A stretch of DNA of 64,000 bases from contig BDDD01005207.1 in NCBI GenBank assembly GCA_001972305.1, forward strand, positions 1 through 64,000, read 5' to 3'. The notes beneath the pieces were generated by a model. The model was not told the origin of the DNA and made no database searches. It worked only from the letters and a program-made list of their open reading frames with translations. The stretch's first letter is position 1, and each line of letters starts with the position of its first letter. The DNA comes from Cephalotus follicularis. Taxonomy: Eukaryota > Streptophyta > Magnoliopsida > Oxalidales > Cephalotaceae. The position numbers were made by a program, and so were the translations under genes. Of this stretch, positions 1 through 11,800 are shown piece by piece.

Positions 1-478
1 TCCGTTTGCACTTTCTAACTCTATCTCTTTACTTGCTATTATTTGTTATTGTGTGATTGTTTAGTTTCATTGCTTAACTTGTAATTTCTGCATACAAGTT
101 TATTAGTTAAAGGTTGCCATACATTTCTTTCACCATCCATCATTTATAATTAACTTAGGAAAGCTCTAGAATTCTTGAGAGAATTCTCACGTGAAGAGTC
201 ATCCTTGGGCTTGGGCCAGGCTTACTCCACTTGGACCGAATTACACTTTCTACATTAAGGTTCAAAAATCTAATTATACCAATAAATCCGGCCCAATGTG
301 AATAACATAATTCCTTTAGCCCATATTTACAAATTATATTATCTTAAGGCCCAAAATCATAATTTATTTTTCATTAAGGCCCAATTAAATACATCATAAA
401 ATTCAGGTCCAGCCCAAAAGTGGGAAAAATAATTACAAAGCCCATTAATAATATTTTATAATATTTAGGGCTCTTACA
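1..478 (-). repeat. Probable LTR end, Ty3/gypsy (chromovirus-like) fragment
   Basis: This AT-rich stretch holds several GGCCCA-type blocks and ends at 478 in TTACA, immediately before recognisable TAT gag-pol sequence. TGTAA...TTACA ends are typical of plant chromovirus LTRs, and other elements in this window have them. I infer an LTR that starts left of the window and interrupts element A. No target duplication can be tested because the other end is outside. It could also be unrelated intergenic DNA. Confidence 0.4.
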
Positions 479-485
479 CATCATC

Positions 486-826
486 TCTACCTGAGTCTGG
501 CGTGGGGTCGTGCCTGCAACCACGGACAGGTTGATAGATCCCAGAGGATGGATCGTCTCACCTGTGAAACCAACCAGTGGGGTCTTTACGGGCTTTAGTT
601 GGTCGGTCGGTATCCTCAGCTGATCAAACGCGTGTTTGTATAGGATATCGGCCGAGCTGCCAGTGTCAACAAGAATCCTCTTCATGGTAAAGAGTTCCAC
701 CGGAAGAGTTACCACCAGTGGATCATCATGAGGAAGACGTACTCCCTCATAGTCCGCCTCCGAGAAAGTTATCACCTCCTCGTCTCCACCAGTTCTGAGT
801 CTTTTGCTGTGAGGGACTTGTTGCAC
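486..826 (-). pseudogene. Retropepsin-like protease fossil, TAT element A
   Basis: The translated minus strand contains the aspartic-protease signature ILVDTGSSADIL and the following GFTGETIHPLG segment usual in TAT proteases, which cut Gag-Pol. The similarity stops near the left junction at about 478-486, where the sequence changes to AT-rich DNA unlike pol. It is a partial fossil. Confidence 0.8.
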
Positions 827-951
827 AGCAAGGGACTGTCTCCCATAGGACTTTCTTGCATTTGAGTGGTCGCCCCCAGATGCGACCCCCCCAGAGATGG
901 TGTGGATGACACCTCTGGGTTGCTGCTGTTGCTGCTCCTCTTGTTGCCGAG

Positions 952-2650
952 GAGCCTATTCTCTTCTCTGCTCTCTCCTTCCTTGAGGAGCTTCTCTGTC
1001 CACATACTTGCGCAGGTGTCCCTTTCTAATCAGGTCGTCAATCTGATTTTTTAGCTGCCTACACTCCTCTGTATCGTGGCCGTGGTCACGATGATACCGA
1101 CAGTACTTCTCAACATTCCTGTTCTCTGCCGGGGTCCTCAACTTCTCTGGCCACTGGAAAAGGACTTTGTCTTTCACCACTGCAAGTATCCTAGTTCGTG
1201 TGTCCAGGAGGGGGGAAAAAGTGTTGTATGATGGAATGGGTGCCCCACCCCTGGATGTGCCCTCTCATCTGGAGAGCTTGTGTCCGAGGTCTTCCTTGGA
1301 CAAGTCTGACCTCTCCTTCCTCTTCTCTCTCCTCTCAGGAGCATTTCGTGAATGCTCCCTTCTCTCCTCCTGATGGCCAGACTAGGGGGTCTTTTGTTTC
1401 CTGGCCACCATCTCTTCCTCGGCGTTGACATACCTCTCCGCCCTTTTCAGCAGGTCTGCCATGTCTTTGGCCGGCTTCTTCAGTAGAGAGAAGGTGAACG
1501 ACGAGTTACTCCTCAGCCCATTGTTCAGGGCTGCCAGAGCAAAAGACGGTTCCAGATCTTTCACTGTGAGAGATTCCTTGTTGAACCTGGTGAGGTAATC
1601 CCTCAGAGACTCATCTTTACCCTGCACCATGTTGATGAGGTGGGTAGAGTTTCTCCTCTACGTGGTGCTGTTGAGGAACTTGGTCATGAACAGTTCCGTA
1701 AACTGATCGAAGCTCTTCACCGAGTTCCTCGCCAAGGTAAAATACCATGACTGGGCAGCTCTAGTCAAGGTCGCCGGGAATCCTCGGCAAAGCATGGCGT
1801 CCGAGGCCTGATACATCCACATGGCCTGAATGTATGAGCGCACATGCTTGATGGGGTCCACGGACCCGTCATACTTATCAAGGTTCGGGTATCGGAACCC
1901 ACTGGGGACTTGCTCTGCCATGATCTCGGGCGTGAAGGGATGGGCACTAATATTTCGCACTTCGGATAGATGCCCCCTGTGCTGTTCCACTCCTTGGAAC
2001 CTCCTTTCCAACTCTGCAAGCCTTCTGTTCACTGCTTGCTCCACATCCTCTATGTTCCTAACTCTGCTAGAAACATGTGACCCTCCAGCCACTGAGGCCG
2101 GGGGATCGACCCTGCTCCCTCGGGCTGTGCCAGCTCTGCGCGGAGCGTTAGAGCGCACTTGTGCCTCCTATGCTCCCCTGGCCTCCTGCCGAGGATCCGC
2201 ATCCATCGCCTGGTGCTAAGGACGCACTCTCCTGGGATCGTTAGGGTGATCCCGGGCAGTCGAGGACTCCGCCCTCTGAGATGCATTGATCTCAGGCCTC
2301 CTTCCCAGGGGAATGTTGTCCCCTGACCGCCTGAGGAGAGGTTCATTTCCCCTCGATGGGTTTCGCCTGGCACCTCGGGGGTGCCTTGCCTCCACCTCTA
2401 GCCCGTGGGGGCCAGATACTCCTCGGACCACTGGCTGAGCGGGCCCAGCTTGTTGCTGTTGGTTGGCTAGAGTTGTGACCAACCGATCAGTGACACGCTC
2501 CAATCCCTGTAGGAATTGATTGAGCTGCTCCCCTGTGACGGGAGCTGGTTCTTGGGCCACCACTTGGACGGCTTCTGGAGGAGGAGCTGTGATCTCCTGT
2601 TGTTGGCTACCTGTGGTTCCAACTTGGTTGTTGTTCTTCCTCGGAGGCAT
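952..2650 (-). pseudogene. gag fossil, TAT element A
   Basis: Minus-strand gag region. It opens with MPPRKNNN at 2650 and has a glutamine/proline-rich N-terminal part, a retrotransposon gag domain around 1660-1960 (landmarks FRYPNLDKYDG, MWMYQASDA), a helical part (1385-1630), and a Cys/His segment YCRYHRDHGHDTEEC near 1095 that would bind RNA. Gag forms the cytoplasmic virus-like particle. The region is in several pieces and looks broken. Element C carries a clear relative at 45904-46922. Confidence 0.85.
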
Positions 2651-2677
2651 GGTTGTTGATGACTTTTTGCTGCGTTT

Positions 2678-2695
2678 CCCACAGACGGCGCCAAA
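2678..2695 (-). other. Primer-binding site of TAT element A
   Basis: Directly next to the LTR end, the minus strand reads TGGCGCCGTCTGTGGG, the same sequence as beside the 5' LTR of element C (46950-46967). Its position between LTR and gag defines a tRNA primer-binding site. The exact tRNA was not determined. Confidence 0.75.
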
Positions 2696-3643
2696 TGTTG
2701 ATACAGAAATCCTTCTCTCAACAGTATCCTACGTGGAGGACTTTAATTTGTTAAGAGAAACGCTCGCAAAGGTTGCCTGGAGGAAGACGTCGATCTCTGA
2801 TCCCTGCAAAAAGTAGCAAACTGGTGGAAAGTCCAGGAGGTTGTTCTCCCGGGGACACTCCGACGCTCAAGTTAGACAATGTGCAGAGAGTATAAGGTTC
2901 TTTTAAATGTAAAAATGACTGACCTTTGTTTAGACTGTTGAACTTGTATTTATAGTGTTGGTTGTAACGGTTTGAGCGTGAAAAGTGGAGGATATAGCTG
3001 TCCCCTAGGGAAATGCCGAGGATCTCGGTCCTTCCCCTTGATCTCCGCAGAATATGTCGCTGTTTCCTTTGTTAGTAGTTTGTTATATAACTTCTTCCTT
3101 GCTTGGATAAGTACGAATCCCAGGAAATCAGGAGGAGATAACTCCCTTATCCCATAAACAAAATGAAGGTCCTCTGTCTCAGGGCTATTGAGGAAATGAA
3201 TTATGATACTGCTTCCGAGATCATGGGCCTTCTGGTGCTTCCTCAGTGGTGTACATTTTAGGACGCCTGGTCCTCTAACACTCGTCCAAGGACGAGGTCT
3301 TTTGGATAGCGCCGAGGAGAAGGTCCTCATTTTCTGTGTAGTTCGGGGGTATATCTCCTGTTGCATGTCTGGCAGATACTGTGGGCAGAGGAAGTCCTCA
3401 GCCCTGGCATCATAGATGAGGTCCTCTGACCCGAAACCCAAGTAAGCTCCTCGGCCCTGATGTCTCAATATGTGCTCTTCGAAAAATAGTGGTCCTCGGC
3501 TCTTGGTCCGAGGAGGATGTCCTCTGCCATGTATGCGTTCATCGGCACGGCCTTTTGACAAGTTTCTAATCCCCTCTGGGCAACTGGTCACGTCTGCGGT
3601 GGACACGTGTCCCTCTTAATATAAACAGATTTTCCCCCCATCA
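2696..3643 (-). repeat. LTR of TAT element A
   Basis: It begins TGTTGATACAG and ends ATCA, matching the start and end of the LTRs at 39753, 46968 and 56641. Shared internal landmarks are a block near 2845 around 'ggttgttctcccgg', the phrase 'actccgacgctcaagtta', and a minus-strand TATA-like sequence (complement of 'tatttatagtg') near 2950 that would drive transcription leftwards into gag. It is the 5' LTR of a minus-strand element. No partner LTR is in the window, so its age cannot be estimated. Confidence 0.8.
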
Positions 3644-3875
3644 ATAACGTTTTTCGATAAACTTATAGTTTATTATTGTATTATATACCGCTCAATTAAT
3701 TTATAACCAAAAGTCTTAAAATATATGCATTTCGTAGATTCTTAGTTGTAAATTAATTTAGTTGTATAAAATGGCTATAAGTTTACAATCAAGTAGTAAT
3801 GGATTCTCACTTATTTTTAATTCTAATTTAAATGTTTGGATGAAAGTTGAGAATTGACTTATTACTTTAATTTTT

Positions 3876-5199
3876 GGTCAAAACCTTAATTAAGCGTTCA
3901 ATTGAGCTCTTAAATCAAAAAATTATTCAATTAAATCTTCTAACTCACGTTTATTTGCTCAGGTTTATGTTACTTGAATGTCAATAATCAGTTAAAACCT
4001 TTTAACTAGGCAAGAATAATGTTTGCAATATAACAATTTTTTAATTTAAAAATAATTAAAAGTCTGGATTTAATTTAAAAAAATTTAAAACCTAATTAAA
4101 CATATCTCTCTCTCCTTACATTCTCTCTCTCTCTCTCTCCTTACATTCACAGATTATCCCTCCTGTTCTTGTACACAAATCCACCACGAGCACGACCGTC
4201 TTCTTTTTCTTTCATCTACTATCAAGTCCTCTTTTCAGTTATCTATAATAATTTTTAAGTTAATAAAAGCTAGGTTGCTCGAGTTTGTTTACCCAAGTAC
4301 GAAGTATTTTGTTTTGCCTATGCATGCAAAGTGCGTTCCTGCTTTTGCTTGATCTTGGCTCGTTGCTGGGTGCAAGACCTATAGTCTGTTACGGTGTGTT
4401 TTGTTGTGACTCCTCACTGCCTCATTCGTATGTATCTTTTGTGTTTGGTCCTTGATTCCTTAGGTTTGATCGATCAAATCTGGCATGAAGATGGGGCATC
4501 ATGGGTCGTTGTTCATGAGGTGTGGGTTTTTGTGGACCTTGTTGCCGTGAGATCTGCTTATGGCAGTGCACTCGGTGATTGATCGAATGGTTTGGGTGCG
4601 TTCAATTCAAAGGTCCTCGGTTGGGTTCTGGAATTTTGGCTCTGCTTGTGAGTTTGTCTTCATCATCGATTTGAGGTTCTCACCGGAAGTCCATTGGGTG
4701 GCGTCCTGATCGACCTCTGTTGGGGATGCAGATCCGATGGCGCCGGTGTGGGTGGTGAACTCGTCGGAGATCCGATATCCAGAGAATATGATGAATTAGT
4801 AGTAACAATAGAAGAGTGTATGAACAAGAGTTGGTAGTCATTGAAGAGAATATGGAGTGTAGATATAATAATAAGAAGAAATAGAAAACAATTGTAGGGA
4901 ATAAAAGACCCTTTTTTTTTTAACAAAAATGTAGAGAGAGGGCAAGATGGTTAATTAGGTTTAAATTTAACTCTAAATTTTATTTAAATTAAATTGGGAC
5001 TATTAATTTTTTTAAAATTAAAAATTCGTTACATTATAGGATTTACATTGAAAAATATTATTTTTGCCTAGTCAACAAAATTTAACTGATTATTAATAGT
5101 CAGGTGGCGGAAAAGTTCACGAACTAACAAGAACAAAAAAAAAAGTGAGTGAGAGAGTTGATTGAATAATTTTTTAAGAGTTTAATTAGGGTTTTGACC
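3876..5199. mobile_element. Foldback MULE-like DNA transposon with ~250-bp inverted repeats
   Basis: The left end (ggtcaaaaccttaattaa) and the reverse complement of the right end (ggtcaaaaccctaattaa) align and stay alignable inward for roughly 250 bp, with small indels. The flanks are ttaattttt (3867-3875) and ttaaatttt (5200-5208), an 8-of-9 match to a 9-bp target duplication, which is the Mutator-type length. The interior (about 4150-4900) is more GC-rich than the arms and holds no recognised transposase, so the element is non-autonomous. The interior may be captured host sequence (Pack-MULE type); that is inference. A CT-rich microsatellite lies at the inner edge of the left arm. Confidence 0.75.
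4104..4140. repeat. CT microsatellite
   Basis: Two short (CT)n runs separated by ctccttaca, inside the foldback element at the inner end of its left arm. Confidence 0.85.
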
Positions 5200-5548
5200 T
5201 TAAATTTTTTTCAAACATGATATCACACGTAGGAATGTGTTTGACAAATAATTTTGAATCAAAATAAAACTAAAAAAAATACTACAAATTATAAAAATCA
5301 AATAGAAATTAAGTAATCATAAAATGTCCTAAAACTCAATAAGAGAATAATAATAAGAGAGTAATAGTTTACAAGATTAAGTAATAATTTACAAGACTTG
5401 TGAAAAGAGGGAGCTCTTTACCCTTTTCAACTAACGTGTGTATAATTGTGTTGAGAATTTTAATTATTTAATTATTTAAATTTACATTTACCCTCCACAA
5501 ATTTATTTAACAACATACAATATTAAGGTTTTAGATAGAATTCAAGTA
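5200..5548. other. Spacer downstream of the NPC stop codon
   Basis: AT-rich DNA between the foldback element and the end of the NPC reading frame. On the minus strand it would hold the NPC 3' UTR and poly(A) signal; several A/T-rich candidate signals exist but none stands out. No gene seen. Confidence 0.5.
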
Positions 5549-5874
5549 TCACTTGAAACAAGAAAATATGTTGTGCATCCAGGATTTTGAAATTTTCACG
5601 GTATGTGAAGTTGCCAAAACAACAATCTCAGATAGGTCCACTCCACTTTCCTTGGCTCTCTCACATTCACGGCAGAATTTCTCGAAAGCATCTTGAAAGT
5701 ACTTAGCACCATCTGCCACACTCATGTTCTCTACAAGTTTGTGAGGATATATATCCTTCTTATGATCCCCATTCAATGTTGCCGCCAGTTGTACTAGTTC
5801 TTGTTGAAATTCACTAAGTTTGGCATCTCCATTTGCTTTAGTCTCTCGCATTTTCACAGGTTCGGGTAAGGTAA
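5549..5874 (-). CDS. NPC: NPC exon 4 (C-terminal part and stop)
   Basis: It starts after TTGTAG; Val-Thr-Leu-Pro-Glu-Pro follows in frame. It contains [20 protein letters not shown] and a helical C-terminal segment, then a tail of about 20 residues ending in Cys-Phe-Lys and a stop at 5551-5549. The tail does not resemble the acidic tails I know from this family. Confidence 0.88.
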
Positions 5875-8800
5875 CTACAATATCCATTTGGATACAAGTA
5901 ATCAATTTATAATGTCATCCATTTTTTGGAGTCGTACATTCAAAAATGGCATGCATGCCAAACATTATCTACGATGTTTTTCGATCTTTGACGCCATTTT
6001 TAGGTGTGAGACTTGTAACGAGTGCCCTTAAGAGCACTCGTTAACATTTCCCACAATAATAATACACAAAATGAAGTGGAAAAAAAAATCATGTAAATAA
6101 TTACCTCGGCAATCAGTTCTTGGGGTGTTTCGATTGAAAACACTCTCAAATGTGCCCGCCCAAGCATCACGCTTGGTTAGGAACTCTTTTAGATTGAAAA
6201 TCTTTTTAACAGTTGCTGCAATTGAGGAATGCTCAAACTCTGATGTAGGATATGGCCCTGAAGGTCCATGCAACACTGCATTTTGTAATTAACAAACCAA
6301 CTTTGTTTGTTAAAAATGACATATGCCAAAATTAGCTTAGCTAATACAAAGTACTAACAATATAAGAGAATTCCAAAAATGGATCTAAGGTATCCTTCAA
6401 TATTCAACAAGATTTTAGAAACTTACATGTTCCACGCTCAATCCAAGGAGATATTAGAAATGCCGGAATTCTAACACCAAGTCGGTCAAATTTGAAGTAA
6501 TAAGGTGCAGGACCAACAATGTCATCTGGACTTGGGACTCCAGTAACAGGGGTCGGTACATGATCATAAAAACCACCATGTTCGTCGTATATAATTATGA
6601 ACAAAATTTCATTCCATTGGGGGCTTTGTCTTAGTGTCTCGTAGACTTCTTTTACAAATTTCTGTCCTTCTGAGACATCATGGGAAGGGTGGTCATCATT
6701 CGCTGGTATCGATAGTAGATCAAAAAATCTTTGCTCAATCACCACATAATTTGGTAGTTTCCCTTCTTTACAATGGTTCTTGAAATGCAGACCATACTCG
6801 TGGAAATTATTCAGTAAGTACTTCGCTTTTCTAAGGTTCCTGGTAAGATATTTATCAAAATACAAAATATATAGGTAATGAACTTAATTTGGTTGCCAAA
6901 AAACTATGCAACTTAAGAAAGTACCCAAATAATGATATTAACACTCAACTATGATTAAAGATTGAAGCTCATTCTTAGCGATAATCCATGCAATGAAATG
7001 GGAAATGTCACCGGACAAAATGGTCATTGGTGCATCATTCACTATAAGAACCTTTACTTTTAGCGAAGACCAGAGTCGTGTAACTAAGAAGGCCATTGAC
7101 ATTATTACGCGACACTCCGTAATGCTTTCCCTTTAACAAAACTGTTTTTCGGTATCAATTTAGTATTTGGAAAATAATTAACAAAAGTAAATATTTTAAC
7201 TTTTAAAAAGAACTAAAACATTTTTCAAATTGGTATGATGAGGTCAGTTCAAAAAATGATTTTGTCAATCCCATGTTTTAACTTGTTAATAATTTTTATG
7301 AATTTTAATATTTTACAAAAAAAAAAAATTGATATCTACGACAGTTTCAAAAATATATTTACCAAACACATATTAACTGTAAAAACACTTTTGACAATAT
7401 CACTTTTACTATAAACACTTTAAAAAAAACATTTTTTTATGAAACAGAACCTATATAAACAGATAGTTGACATCAACAAATTTCAATGGAATTAAAGCAT
7501 TATTTGTGTCTACCTATAAGAATATAAGAGACTGCCATCGCATCCGGCACACTGACCGTGGACCACCACCAGCCCCTGCCTTTGACATCAGCGCCACCAA
7601 CCACTTCATCTAAAAGGTCGATATGTTTTTTTTTTTTGAAATATATACATGCACGAGAACAGCTTTGTTACTCTCAAAAATTAGAATTATGGTTTATATG
7701 TTATAAATATAATCGTTCTATTAGATATTCTATATGTATAGATCATAAATATCAAATTTTAAGTCAACTGAATATATTTAAATATTTTATCTACACATAA
7801 CAATCTTAACTGTTATATCATTTTTTTTAATAAAAAAACCTTCTTTTATGAAGAGTGGTTTGACCTAGACTTCACCCTAACTTATTAATAAAATAAAAAA
7901 ACAATACAAAGCATGTAATTTTCTCATATGCAATAAAAAAAATAATTTAAATATATGTTTGATTTAAAAATTAAAATACATGATTAATATAGATATAAAA
8001 ATTAACATATATGATTAGATAAAACTTCAAATATAATATCTCTACATTACTAAAAGTTTTTTTTTGAAGAAACTAATAGTGTACTTTTTTTTTAGTGGAT
8101 AAATAGTTGCTATTAATTAATGGAATTGAAATTTTAAGTCGTGTTATTGTATAATTTGAGCCCTTGAGGTGGATATACTTGTACGTACGGTGTTGTGCTT
8201 GGTTTTTATGATAATGATATGATAATGACTCATTAAACTATTTATGAAGTTAAAATTGTCAAGTACGTGTCACATTTCTGTTTTAAGTTGTTTTTGCACA
8301 CCACTACATTAATATTTCTGTTACTAATTACTTTTAAAAAATTTATTAAATTCATCATTTACAAAAACTAACCTGTCATTTTTTATAATAGAGAATCCAA
8401 GACAATATACGCGATGGTGATAATTAACTAATCATGACCCTCCTAATTTCTATTCAATTTACACGAAATATTTATGCATCAGTTAGGTAGTCCATTATGC
8501 AAGCTTGGATGTTTAAAAGCTGCAGCTCGACAATGCTTCAATCACAGTTTAAATTGCTTGAAAGAAACGTAGCAATTCCTTGACGTCTGTGCCATACCCA
8601 ATTCGTCAAACTATTCCAAAGAAGCACGCTTGATAACCTTATGTATCTATCATTTCATAGGGTTCAATCAGGATAATATTTGGCTTCACATCACTTACCG
8701 ATATTTCGTCTACGTTAAGTTTTATTTATATAAATCATGTATGCAAATTTTTAAGTTAATTGAATATTTTTAACTATTACATCTACATATAATAATTTTA

Positions 8801-11800
8801 ACAGATATATAAATTTCTAAGAAAATACGTATAACGATCGAATTACCGAATATAAATGAAATATCTATAGATATCAGGCTGTGTTAAAAATGTGTATGCA
8901 TGATCTAAATATATAAAACCTGAAATCCAACGATTAGATTTTATAAATATAAGTCATGGATGAACGAAATACGATGTGTAGGAGGAAGTTCCTCCATACC
9001 AGTGTGGTATTCTCTAATCAATTATTATCAAATTATGAATTAATATTATCTCAAGAAAATTGCTTAACTTGAAAAGAAATTAATATGATATCATGATAAA
9101 TCTCATAATGAAAAATGGAGATGTTTATGCCTTGGACGCTATATGTATCTTTCATTTGAACAAAAAATGCCATCAACTTTATCTTCTTTTTCTTTTGCTA
9201 AAAAAACTTCTTATAGATAGTTGTTTATTAGTTTAGACATATAAAGAAAATTTCAAGTCAATTAAAAAAAATACAAATTAAAATTTCAAAGGGTTTGAAG
9301 TAATACTTTTAAAATAAGTTTGTTAAAGAATTTAAATGGTAAAATATGCCCATATATCCTCAATACCATATTATTTCTCTGTTTTGTACAAAATAAAATA
9401 GTTATTACTTGCATGGCTCTAGTTTTTTCATTTTAAAATACCTTGTATGCATCTTCTTTAAACTCTTCATAACATGAATATTTTTTACAACTTACAATGT
9501 TTATTTTGTACTATGTGTGTTGTATGTGATATGTAATTAAATATATAAACCGAAAAACAAAAATAGTTTATAACATAGTTATCAAATTCAGATCGGCTCG
9601 TCTGGTTACCTTGTGAACTAGTTTGAATTATTCATCAAATTGATTTTACAATTGAATTGATCAAAATTAGTGTGACCAGTCCGACCTAGGTTGACTTGGT
9701 ATGCAGGGGATAAGTTGAAACGGCTACCCAGTGATCACCTCGGTTCTGTCTTTTTTTAATTTTTTTTTATTAATTTATCGATTGACCAATTAATCTATCG
9801 ATTGGACCATTTGTCCATTGACCAAGTCAATGATTGATCTTATTATGCTAATTATAATTTATAATTAAATAGCTATTTGAATATATAGGTTTTAAGAACT
9901 AATTAGATACTATTTTTCTCTTTGGGCACAAGAATATCGATTTCTATATTAGTATTCAAAGAAGCAAGTATAATTGTCTATAGAATCTATAAAAAATTGA
10001 GAATATAGCTATGTCTATATTTTTATATAGTTAAAAAAGTACTTAACTATTATATATAGGCTTTATTCGTTTCTTGAAAAATGTATTCCTAAACGCATTA
10101 CTATGACATCATGTAACTATATATATGAAGAAAGTGAATATGTTTGTCAGAACATACAAGTTATATATTTTTCATCTTAATTACTGAATTTATGGATCAT
10201 ATTTCATCAATCCAACTGTCGAATTATATATTATACATATATAAAGTATGCATGTCAAATTTTAATCCATTTAGATATCTCTAGATTATTTATAGAATAA
10301 GTTATTTTTCTACACTAAATGAGAAAATTATAAAATGGTTGAATTTTTTAACAAAAGATGAAATAGCTAGAGATTTTCAATCAATTTGAAATTTAGCATG
10401 CTAAATTTTTACATATAAAACATTTAATTCAACGGTTGAATTGATGAAATATGATCCGATGGTCCATTAATTAAAATAAAAAGTATATAACTTGTATGCT
10501 CTGATAAACATATTCACTTTTCCATACATAGACACACTAGGGACTAAGAGTATAAGACTAATCAACCAAATTTCTTTTGTCTAGGAAGGCGGACTCAGTT
10601 TGATGCACACAACTTAATCATTTATGAGTCGAAGATAGATGTCCAATTTATGGCGAATTTTCTCATAATCTGATTGACCCACATAATTCGAAACCTTAAG
10701 ATAATAACACATTAAGACTCTTAATGAGTTAACCTAATCCATCGGGTTCTAATCAACAAAACCTGAATGAGTTATCAAAAATGGAATTTGTCACGTTTAG
10801 AAAATACATTTATAATTAGGTATATATATATTTATTTTATATAGTTAAAAAATTACTTAACTATTATATATAGGCTTTATTCGTTTCTTGAAAAATGTAT
10901 TTCTAACAGGGACGGATCCAACCATAAAAGTTTGGGGGGTCAAAGCAAAAATTTCAAATAATGGGAGGGCCAAAAATATATATGGAGATGACATCATGTA
11001 AATATATATATGGAAAAAGTGAATATGTTTGTCAGAACATACAAGTTATATGCTTTTTACCTTAATTACTAAACTTATGGATCATATTTTATCAATCCAA
11101 CCGTCGGATTATATATTCTACATATATAAAGCATGCATGTCAAATTTTAATCCATATAAATAATTCCAGATCATTTATCGAATAAGTTATTCTTTTACAC
11201 TAAATGATAAAATTATAAAATTGTTGAATTTTTTAACAAAAGATGAAGTAGTTAGAGATTTTCAATCAATTTGAAATTTGACATGCTAAATCTTTACATA
11301 TAAAACATTTAATTCAACGGTTGAATTGATGAAATATGACCCAATGGTCCTTTAATTAAAATAAAATGTATATAACTTGTATGCTCTGATAAACACATTC
11401 ACTTTTCCATATATAGACATGCATTAGGGACTAAGAGTATAAGACTAATCAACCAAATTTCTTTTGTCTAGGAAGGTGGACTCAGTTTGATGCACACAAC
11501 TTAATCATTTATGAGTCGAAGATAGATGTCCAATTTATGGCGAATTTTCTCGTAATCTGATTGACCCACATAATTCGAAACCTTAAGATAACACATTAAG
11601 ACTCTTAATGAGTTAAGCAAATCCATCGGGTTCTAATCAACAAAACCTGAATGAGTTATCAAAAATGGAATTTGTCACTTTTACAAAATACATTTATAAT
11701 TAGGTATATATATATTTAAAATAATTCTATAAGTGTTTAATAACTCTAAGTTATATATCTATTTATGGCACCTAAGAGTTTTTCCTTCACAAGAATATCC

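Larger units (their letters stand above)
479..3643 (-). mobile_element. TAT-lineage Ty3/gypsy LTR retrotransposon A (partial fossil)
   Basis: Reading on the minus strand from 3643 leftwards: LTR (3643-2696), primer-binding site, gag with a zinc-knuckle-like end, then the start of an aspartic protease. The lineage call rests on the close match in layout and protein sequence to elements C and E in this window, and on the Cys/His segment near 1100 that is characteristic of TAT/Retand gags. The element is broken, and its right half only is present: reverse transcriptase, RNase H, integrase and the other LTR are not in the window. The left edge coincides with a putative foreign LTR end at 478. Confidence 0.85.
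10018..11720. repeat. Direct tandem duplication (~0.82-0.89 kb unit) inside NPC intron 1
   Basis: Sequence from about 10018 to 10840 recurs from about 10838 to 11720 in the same orientation. The offset is 814 bp at the start and about 885 bp later, because the second copy has an extra ~70-bp piece at 10910-10980 beginning 'gggacggatccaacc', which resembles the end of a hAT-type element. Both copies contain the same MITE and the same following block (marker 'actcagtttgatgcacac', near 10592 and 11479). Several percent of sites differ, so the duplication is not very recent. Confidence 0.85.

Noticed and set aside
4394-4582. 62-codon open frame in the centre of the foldback element
   Set aside because: Short, and no recognisable domain. 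Kept only as part of the captured-sequence question.
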